Shown here piece after piece: positions 56,843 to 64,000 of a DNA stretch of 64,000 nt. Below the pieces are notes generated by a model, which ran no database searches, was not told the origin of the DNA, and saw only the letters and a list, made by a program, of their open reading frames with translations. The first letter of the stretch is position 1. Each line of letters begins with the position of its first letter. The translations under genes were made by a program, and so were the position numbers. The DNA is taken from NCBI GenBank assembly GCA_025526935.1, contig JAHLKD010000115.1, positions 100,508 through 164,507 on the forward strand, in the 5' to 3' direction. Source of the stretch: Cladochytrium replicatum. Its lineage: Eukaryota > Chytridiomycota > Chytridiomycetes > Cladochytriales > Cladochytriaceae.

Positions 56843-57004
56843 CGGGTTTTAGGGTCTTTCGGGTCGGGTCCGGGTCCATTGACTAAATGTACCCGACCCG
56901 AGTGCCGGGTTTTCATGGAAAATTTTCGGGTCGGATCCGGGTCGGGTATCGGGTCCAGTAGGAAAACCCTTCTCGGGTCAAAAGTCAGACCCGAGTAAAA
57001 CCCG
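56843..57004. repeat. GGGTC-rich inverted-repeat element, second copy type
   Basis: It starts CGGGTTTTAGGGTC and ends GACCCGAGTAAAACCCG, an imperfect inverted terminus of about 15 bp. The inside is crowded with GGGTCGGGT and CCCGACCC words. It shares this vocabulary with 11,832-11,986. It ends within 40 bp of the hAT satellite array. Confidence 0.55.
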
Positions 57005-57040
57005 ATGTGATAGAGAATCTAAAACGAAGCTATTGTTCTT

Positions 57041-58600
57041 TCTGTCCACGCGGACACTTACCAAGAAGACGCAATATAAGTTTTGTATGTATCAAACAAT
57101 TTTGCATCACAACGGACATCAAGGCATGTATTTTCTGTCCACCCGGACACTTTCTCAACTCATTGACGTACTTCAGTTATCTCTACCCAATACAACTAAC
57201 CTCTCTATCAATGTTACTAGCAATAAGATTCTGTCCACCCGGACACTTTCTTAACTCATTGACGGTACTTGAGTGATCTCTATCAAGTACAACTAACATC
57301 TCTATCAATGTTACTAGCAATAAAATTCTGTCCACCCGGACACTTTCTCAACTCATTGACGGTACTTCAGTTATCTCTACCCAATACAGCTAACCTCTCT
57401 ATCAATGTTACTAGCAATAGGATTCTGTCCACCCGGACACTTTCTCAACTCATTGACGTACTTCAGTTATCTCTACCCAATACAGCTAACCTCTCTATCA
57501 ATGTTACTAGCAATAGGATTCTGTCCACCCGGACACTTTCTCAACTCATTGACGTACTTCAGTTATCTCTACCCAATACAACTAACCTCTCTATCAATGT
57601 TACTAGCAATAAGATTCTGTCCACCCGGACACTTTCTTAACTCATTGACGGTACTTGAGTGATCTCTATCAAGTACAACTAACATCTCTATCAATGTTAC
57701 TAGCAATAAAATTCTGTCCACCCGGACACTTTCTCAACTCATTGACGGTACTTCAGTGATCTCTATCAAGTACAGCTAACCTCTCTATCAATGTTACTAG
57801 CAATAAGATTCTGTCCACCCGGACACTTTCTTAACTCATTGACGGTACTTGAGTGATCTCTATCAAGTACAAACTAACATCTCTATCAATGTTACTAGCA
57901 ATAAAATTCTGTCCACCCGGACACTTTCTCAACTCATTGACGGTACTTCAGTGATCTCTATCAAGTACAGCTAACCTCTCTATCAATGTTACTAGCAATA
58001 AGATTCTGTCCACCCGGACACTTTCTTAACTCATTGACGGTACTTGAGTGATCTCTATCAAGTACAAACTAACATCTCTATCAATGTTACTAGCAATAAG
58101 ATTCTGTCCACCCGGACACTTTCTTAACTCATTGACGGTACTTGAGTGATCTCTATCAAGTACAAACTAACATCTCTATCAATGTTACTAGCAATAAGAT
58201 TCTGTCCACCCGGACACTTTCTCAACTCATTGACGTACTTCAGTTATCTCTACCCAATACAGCTAACCTCTCTATCAATGTTACTAGCAATAGGATTCTG
58301 TCCACCCGGACACTTTCTCAACTCATTGACGTACTTCAGTTATCTCTACCCAATACAGCTAACCTCTCTATCAATGTTACTAGCAATAGGATTCTGTCCA
58401 CCCGGACACTTTCTCAACTCATTGACGTACTTCAGTTATCTCTACCCAGTACAACTAACCTCTATCAATGTTACTAGCAATACGATTCTGTCCACCCGGA
58501 CACTTTCCAAGAAGTCACAACGGAAGTTCTGTAACAAACAATTTCTACCACGACAGACCTCGAGAGCTGTGCTTTCTGTGCACCTGGACATTAGAGTCGG
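57041..58600 (+). repeat. Left minisatellite array of hAT element
   Basis: Fifteen units of 94-98 bp begin TCTGTCCAC at 57,134, 57,230, 57,327, 57,424, 57,520, 57,616, 57,713, 57,810, 57,908, 58,005, 58,103, 58,201, 58,297, 58,393 and 58,487. A longer variant unit at 57,041 shares its GGACACTTNCCAAGAAG sequence with the last unit, so the array is bracketed by related units. Each unit holds the imperfect palindrome TGTCCACCCGGACA. Variants are ordered: GTACTTCAGTTATCTCTACC type at both edges, and alternating GGTACTTGAG / GGTACTTCAG types between about 57.6 and 58.1 kb, giving a 195-bp higher-order period. Confidence 0.97.
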
Positions 58601-58627
58601 TAACGTTCCAGCCACACCACAGCAAAA

Positions 58628-61059
58628 ATGGACGCCGCCTTTGTTAAACCAAAGCGTAAGGCAGCGTCCGACGCAAGCCAAAGACTGGTGGACAGTCATC
58701 CGCTTGACACACGGAAGCGAAGTCTGCCAGCCCCCCAAATTTCAGAGGCGTCCAGCGAGGGGAACATCATGCAGGACAAACGCAGACGTGTATCAGGACA
58801 CGGTGGCAACAACAGCGCTCGAGAGCCGAGCTCCACATCTTCTTCCAATGACTCCAGCGAGTTGGGCCCGGCTTCTCAGCATGCACCACAGCTTCCTGCC
58901 GACGTTAGTTTTGCTGACTCTTCAGTGCGACAAGAGCCTGCAGCTGGATCAGTTCAACCATCAATGCTTTCATCAGACGCAGATGTTGATAGCATGTCGG
59001 ACTGTAGAGGTAGTCGAGGCGGCATAGCGAAGGATTACTATAAGGTTGATAATGGTCTGAGAACATGTTTGGTTGCGAAATGCAAGTGGAGCCAGAAGGT
59101 CGATAAGACGGGATCAACAAAAAACTTCCTCCGGCATCTGAAAAACCACCATGGAAGTATTGCCAGGTCGCTTGGACTGTTGGACATCGTCCCCAAGGGA
59201 CAACAGACATTGAATTTCGGCTCGCAGGAGAAGGAGCAAAACTTTGTGTTCAATCCAGACGTAGCGTGGCGGTCGATTTTGGACTGGATTGCTGCAGACA
59301 ATCAGGCTTTTACTGTTGTGGAGAACGAGTTCTTTGTCAGCATGCTGAAGACTTTTCAGCCAAACTATACACCAAAGACGGCAAAAGCAGTGAAGCAAAA
59401 GGAGATGGATCTTTACGATAGGCAGAAGGAGCTCATTAAAGGTCTGATTGTGGTTCGCCTTCAAAAGTATCAATAACAGCTGACTGTTGGACATCGAAGA
59501 ACCAGATTTCTTTTCTTGGAATTACTGCCCACTTCATCACGAAAGAATGGGAGCCGCAGGACTTGCTGCTGCAGATGATTCCGACAGTTGGAAAGCATGA
59601 AGGCGTCGCCATGGCTAGTCAGCTTGTCAAGTGTCTGGATGAATTTGGCATGCTATCGGGTGAACGCTTATTGTGCATTACAACCGACAACGGTTCAAAC
59701 AACTTTACCATGAGTGCTAAGCTGGAGACGCTCTTGGAAGATAGGGATATTGCGTGGTCTGCAGAAACTCAACACATGCGGTGTATGGCACACATTATCA
59801 ATCTTGCAGCAAAGGATTTTATCGATACATTCGCGCCCGCAGGGGACACAGTCGCAAATGACGATAACTCCGGCGTTAATGTCATAAACCTTCTTCGACG
59901 GCTAGTCAGAGGAATCCGGTCTTCCCCAAAACGACGAAGCTCATTTATTGATTCGTGCCGATTTGTGAAACTGGTTCCTCTATTACCAATTATCGATGTG
60001 ACAACTCGCTGGAATAGCACGTTCTATATGGTCAAACGAGCCTTACAGCTACGAGAGGCAATGGACAAAATATGCTGGATTGAAGATTCTTTGAAAGATT
60101 GGTCAATAAATCCAAAGCAATGGGAGGTCCTACAGAAGATCCGGGATGGTTTGAGTGTTTTCGAGGTTATATCAAAGGCAATCGAGGGGTCTAGATATCC
60201 AACACTTCCGCTTGTTATTCCATTTTACAACGATCTTATCGATCAACTGGAGGACCTAGAGGATGCAGAATTAGATGAAACTTTCACCAAAGCATTTCGA
60301 AATGCACTAGATAAGCTGAGAATGTATTACTCAATCGCTAAGAGCCCGTGTTTAGCAGTTGCTACGGTACTCGATCCTCGTTTTAAGGATCAATATTATC
60401 GATTTTCAAAGGCTTGGGAGAAAGATGTAGGAAGGGATCAGGTCACCCTAGTGCGGAAAGTCTGGGAGGAATCGTATAAGTCACGGAAAATCAAGAACAG
60501 TGGTGCCGATGTTTTTGGAAACACGCCAGAACGTCGACACAATTCGAGCGGAGCTTCCGGTGATAGACAGAAAAAAACGGACGCTGAACGCTTGAGAGCC
60601 ATTAGATCCGTTTTCATCTGGCAAGAAGAGATTGAGGAAAAAGATGAGCTGGATCGCTATCTTGGCGATCAGGTACTCCGCGGTATTGATTCTGATGGGA
60701 AGCCAATCAATATTATGGACTGGTGGAAGACCGTTGGAAGTGTGAACTTTCCAGCCCTAAGCCAGATGGCAATGGACTATTTAGGAATACCAGCAACAAG
60801 CGCTCCAGTCGAACGAAAGTTTTCAGCCGGGGTTGATTTGGTACCTGCAACTCGCAACCGCCTTGCTCCAAGAACAATAAATGCGTTGATGTGCCGTCAT
60901 GACTGGTTGCATCAATTGAGTGCTGAAGAACCGTTCAAAAATGATTCCCTAGATTCAAAAAGTGATGTTAGTGAGGATTTTGTAAAGGTGCATAATTTTG
61001 GCGAGGATTTTGATGTGGTATTAGAGTTGGAAGCAACTGATGATAACCCACTCTTTTAA
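58628..61059 (+). pseudogene. hAT transposase, single frameshift
   Basis: Frame one (58,628-59,476) has a disordered Ser-rich N-terminus, a BED zinc finger (CLVAKCKWSQ ... NFLRHLKNHH) and NPDVAWRSILDWIAADN. Frame two (from about 59,451, open to 61,059) has TADCWTSKNQISFLG, LCITTDNGSNNFTMS, MRCMAHIINLAAKDF, DVTTRWNSTFYM and the dimerisation block YLGIPATSAPVERKFSAG ... RTINALMCRHDWL. Compared with the copy at 20.07 kb, one T is missing at 59,450/59,451 and the frame changes there. All other parts look intact and every family motif is present, so this is a recently dead copy. Confidence 0.93.
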
Positions 61060-61079
61060 ATATAAATTGTTGTTTAGAC

Positions 61080-61555
61080 TGTTCATCTGTTGAAGTACCG
61101 TCCAGGAGTTGAGAAAGCAACCGCCTGGACAGAATCCTATAACAAGTAGTAGTTGTAGAGAGGTTGGTTGTACTTGATCGAGATCAGTGAAGTATCAGTG
61201 AAGTACCGTCAATGAGTTGAGAAAGTGTCCGGGTGGACAGAATCTTATTGCTAGTAACATTATTAGAGAGGTTAGCTGTACTTGATAGAGATCACTGAAG
61301 TACCGTCAATGAGTTGAGAAAGTGTCCGGGTGGACAGAATCCTATTGCTAGTAGTATTTGTAGAGAGGTTAGCTGTACCTGATAGAGATTACTGAAGTAC
61401 CGTCAATGAGTTGAGAAAGTGTCCGGGTGGACAGAATCGTATTGCTAGTAACATTGATAGAGAGGTTAGTTGTATTGGATAGAGATTACTGAAGTACCGT
61501 CAATGAGTTGAGAAAGTGTCCGGGGGGACAGAATCCTATTCTACCCAGACAGACA
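61080..61555 (-). repeat. Right minisatellite array, inverted
   Basis: Five units in reverse orientation (GGACAGAAT words at about 61,126, 61,234, 61,332, 61,429 and 61,526, spaced 97-98 bp after the first). The unit nearest the gene is diverged exactly like the one at 14,190-14,230 beside the outer hAT copy, so it is an old part of the element. Confidence 0.95.
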
Positions 61556-61580
61556 CAGTGACACTCAGTCTCCCAGATTT

Positions 61581-61855
61581 CTGTCCACCCGGACACTTTC
61601 TCAACTCATTGACGGTACTTCAGTAATCTCTATCAGGTACAGCTAACCTCTCTACAAATACTACTAGCAATAGGATTCTGTCCACCCGGACACTTTCTCA
61701 ACTCATTGACGGTACTTCAGTAATCTCTATCAGGTACAGCTAACCTCTCTACAAATACTACTAGCAATAGGATTCTGTCCACCCGGACACTTTCTCAACT
61801 CATTGACGGTACTTCAGTGATCTCTATCCAATACAACTAACCTCTCTATCAATGT
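61581..61855 (+). repeat. Forward satellite units beyond the hAT right end
   Basis: Three units in forward orientation start at about 61,581, 61,678 and 61,775. With the inverted block just before, they form a large palindrome centred near 61,555-61,580 on a 30-bp unique sequence. The last unit is cut in the middle by the LTR at 61,856. Confidence 0.95.
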
Positions 61856-62295
61856 TGTAGAATTTCGTCGTAGGCAGGTAAGATCAGATAAGAGGTACTT
61901 GTTCAATGTATTGGAAGCTTAAGACTCACACCTTTTATAGGTTCTCCCATTCCCAACAAAGCCTCCCTTAATTTGTCCTTGCCACGTCAGCAGCGGCGCT
62001 CTCCTTCCTCCTTTGGTAAGTCCCCTTCAAGTTTGCTGGTGATCCGGAATTTTCTGGAACGCTGGCTTTTGAAGTTTTCGTCGAAGAACATGAAGCCGAA
62101 ATAGAAACAGAAATAAAACTTTTTGGAAAACAACAAAGCTAGCGTCGTGGGTTAAATCACAAGCCATTCAACATCATGTCGCAAGTTCGATTCTGAGGAT
62201 CAAAAATAATCCTGTTGTTATCCTCAGCCGAACTTTTTCTTTTTGAAAGTAAAAACAAAGAAGGAAAACTTTTATGAACGAAACAACACTCAACA
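61856..62295 (-). mobile_element. Copia 3' LTR (440 bp) with polypurine tract
   Basis: In plus orientation it runs TGTAGAATTT ... CACTCAACA, so on the coding (minus) strand it starts TGTTGAGTG and ends TTCTACA, the TG...CA form. A polypurine tract (ACGGGGGAG on the minus strand, 62,296-62,304) sits immediately before it, after the pol stop at 62,417, as expected for a 3' LTR. The left edge interrupts a hAT satellite unit. The other LTR is outside the window, so no target duplication can be checked. Confidence 0.82.
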
Positions 62296-62416
62296 CTCCC
62301 CCGTTTCTGAACAAAAGTTCTTCCTTTGAAAGTTGAAAAGAAATAACAATTGAAAAACAAACATAGAAGCCAGAAGGAATGCAAACATAATTGGTGTGTC
62401 CTTCAAGAAACAAAAC

Positions 62417-64000
62417 CTAATTTTCTCTCATCTCTTTCATTGCATCTACCATCCCAAGTAGACCCATCAGTTTCTCATGTCGACGTCGTGCGAGACCCTT
62501 GGTGAAGATGTCTGCCACCTGATCCTCTGTGGGGATATACTGCACGTCAATGTCCCCAGATCGAATGCGGCCACGCACAATGTGATATCGCAAAGCGATA
62601 TGCCGGGACTTGAATCCGGGATTGCGGGCACCAGCAATTGCAGCGGTATTGTCGCAGTGGACTACAGGCGGAGCAGCAAAGGAATATCCAAGTTCTTCAA
62701 GCATGTGCTTTACCCAAACGAGTTCGTCGCTAGCTGTGGATAGTGCAACGTACTCCGCTTCTGCTGTCGAACTCGCCGCTGATGTTTGAAGCTTGCTCCC
62801 CCAGGCAACAGCTCCCCCATTGATCAAGATAGCATATCCCGTAGTCGACTTTTTGTTGTCAGGATCTCCGGCGTGATTCGCGTCCGCATAGCATACAATC
62901 TCAAGGCGATCTCGTCGTCCATAGCGGATTCCAATTGAGGGAGTGTGCAGCAGGTAGGCGAGCACCCGTTCCGCCGCGCACCAATGAGTGTACTGAGGTG
63001 CGTTTTGATAACGCGCAACGGTGCCAGTGGCAAACGAGATATCGGGTCGTGTGCTCGTCGCGGCGTATAGGAGCTGACCGACGATTGTGCGATAGCTAAT
63101 CTCATTTCGCTCGACCTCGATCTCCTCTCCCATATCCTTGAAGATTGTAACGCCAGCTTCAACTGGTGTTTTCCGCTCGAATCTGATCTTACATTTCTTT
63201 GCCGACATTCTGATGTACTGCGCTTGAGAGATGGTGAGCTTGCCGCCGTCCTTATCGTAGTCAATTTCCCAGCCGAGATAATACTTCGGAGATCCTGCCT
63301 CGCTGACCTCAAATCGTCGCTTCATCAACTCCTCGATTTGATTCACCTCGTCCTCATCGGTCGACGCCACCAGAATATCGTCCACGTAGATGACAACAAG
63401 CGTGAGCGACGATCCCTCTCGACGGTAGTAGAGGCAGACATCGCTATCGGAACGTTTCAGCTTGATGACGGTCACTAGGAAATCGTCGAAGAGACTATTC
63501 CACTCGCGAGGCGGCTGCTTGAGGCCATAAAGCGCACGAATAGCTAAGCAGACCCAATCTTCCTTGCCCGGTTCAATGAATCCCTCTGGCTGCTCGTAGT
63601 AGAGTTCGCGGTCGATGATGCGCGCATTCAGGAACGCTGTTTTGATGTCGTACTGGCGCATCACCATCCGTTCCTGCACCACGAGCGCCAACACAACTCG
63701 AACAGTTTGTTTTCGAGGCCACCGGAGAAAACGTCTCATCAAAGTCCTCTCCCTCGCGTTGCGAATATCCTTTCGCAATGAACCAGCGCCTTGGTGCCGA
63801 ACCATCTTCCCCTCGGCATTCGTCTTGTAGCGATATACGCCAGCCTGACTTGATGATGTTTTCGCCCTGCAGGCCTCGGTACAAGTCGCCACGTTGAGTT
63901 CTCGCGATGCGCAAGGATCTCCTCTTGCATGGCAGCCGTCCAGTCGTCCTTCTCCAGGCTCGCCATGGCTTCCTCATACGTCCTTGTTCCGTGTGCAAGA
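62417..64000 (-). pseudogene. Copia retrotransposon pol (RT and RNase H), partial
   Basis: The long frame 62,417 to about 63,730 holds the copia reverse transcriptase (MRQYDIKTAFLNARI, YYEQPEGFIEPG, ALYGLKQPPREWN, the catalytic VVIYVDDILVA, YYLGWEIDYD, YRTIVGQLLYAATSTRPDIS) and RNase H (CYADANHAGDPDNKKSTTGY, SSTAEAEYVALSTAS, ADIFTKGLARRRHEKL). Upstream of about 63,730 the reading continues in other frames (ASLEKDDWTAAMQEEILAH, NSTWRLVPRPAG), so frameshifts disable the copy at the RT entrance. Integrase, protease and gag lie beyond the right edge. Whether it belongs to the gag families at 2.9 and 20.3 kb cannot be told. Confidence 0.93.

Larger units (their letters stand above)
57041..61555 (+). 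mobile_element. Full-length but defective hAT element
   Basis: The layout is left satellite array, 120-bp leader, transposase 58,628-61,059, then an inverted satellite array. The two arrays are reverse-complementary in unit sequence, so they act as extended inverted ends. I could not fix the outer termini or an 8-bp target duplication, because the satellite continues past 61,555 in forward orientation. Limits given are those of recognisable family sequence. Confidence 0.8.

Noticed and set aside
57007-58477. Open frames translating the satellite into 32-residue repeats (TRTLSQLIDVLQLSL type)
   Set aside because: A 96-bp unit is divisible by three and lacks stops in two frames, so long frames follow automatically. 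Units of 97-98 bp shift the frame and no start context or codon bias supports a protein.
57041-58600. CRISPR array
   Set aside because: Units are contiguous tandem copies of nearly 100 bp with no unique spacers, in a eukaryotic genome.
62138-62205. Second tRNA-like sequence with a GTTCGATTC box
   Set aside because: It lies inside the copia LTR, acceptor and anticodon stems do not form, and a B-box-like word alone is not enough.

Overview
The window reads as nuclear DNA of a zoosporic fungus, most likely a chytrid. Genes have many short GT-AG introns (mostly 50-120 bp) and fungal-type housekeeping proteins. They include CFAP20/BUG22, a ciliary axoneme protein that fungi retaining a flagellated zoospore would be expected to keep. 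The taxon is inferred from gene content only.

Layout. 0-4.2 kb is repeat-derived: a non-autonomous hAT element, a LINE-like scrap and a broken copia gag. 4.2-11 kb holds a B-type cyclin with four KEN motifs (minus), a J-domain/DnaJ-X protein with N-terminal CX2C pairs (minus) and, divergent from it, a TMEM135-like membrane protein (plus). 11.8-21.3 kb is a transposon nest. It contains a broken gene of an unknown multicopy family and an outer hAT element (minus) split by a second hAT element with matching terminal inverted repeats and an 8-bp target duplication. That inner element carries a tRNA-derived repeat. The outer element abuts a copia gag-protease fragment. 22.1-24.9 kb is a PAK/STE20 kinase. 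25.3-28.7 kb is a graveyard: gag and hAT scraps, a second copy of the unknown family hit by a probable solo LTR, and a decayed intron-bearing duplicate of the PAK gene. 29.3-33.0 kb has four small SH3-like genes in one orientation, with a fifth, broken copy at 37.9 kb. 33.8-37.1 kb is the proteasome subunit RPN1. 38.6-41.1 kb is a long low-complexity gene with several reading-frame breaks, head-to-head with CFAP20 (41.3-42.1 kb). A Sel1-repeat pseudogene follows. 44.9-48.3 kb holds a CDC34-type E2 and eIF3d. 48.7-49.8 kb holds a tiny secreted-peptide gene and an inverted paralogue without an ATG. 51.2 kb has a UBE2H-type E2 relic, and 52.6-55.5 kb has a DUF4188 protein, another E2 and GAR1.

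The right end (57-62 kb) is the most striking part. It is a full-length hAT element whose two flanks are arrays of a 96-98 bp minisatellite in opposite orientation. Every unit carries the imperfect palindrome TGTCCACCCGGACA. A copia element (LTR 61,856-62,295, pol running off the right edge) has inserted into this satellite. The two large copies of this hAT family are both dead, but through different frameshifts, so each shows where the other broke.

Functionally the conserved genes cover cell-cycle control (cyclin B, CDC34), ubiquitin-proteasome turnover (two E2 genes, one E2 relic, RPN1), translation and snoRNP assembly (eIF3d, GAR1), polarity signalling (PAK, SH3 proteins) and the flagellum (CFAP20). 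I see no operon-like logic. Neighbouring genes are often divergent and closely spaced.
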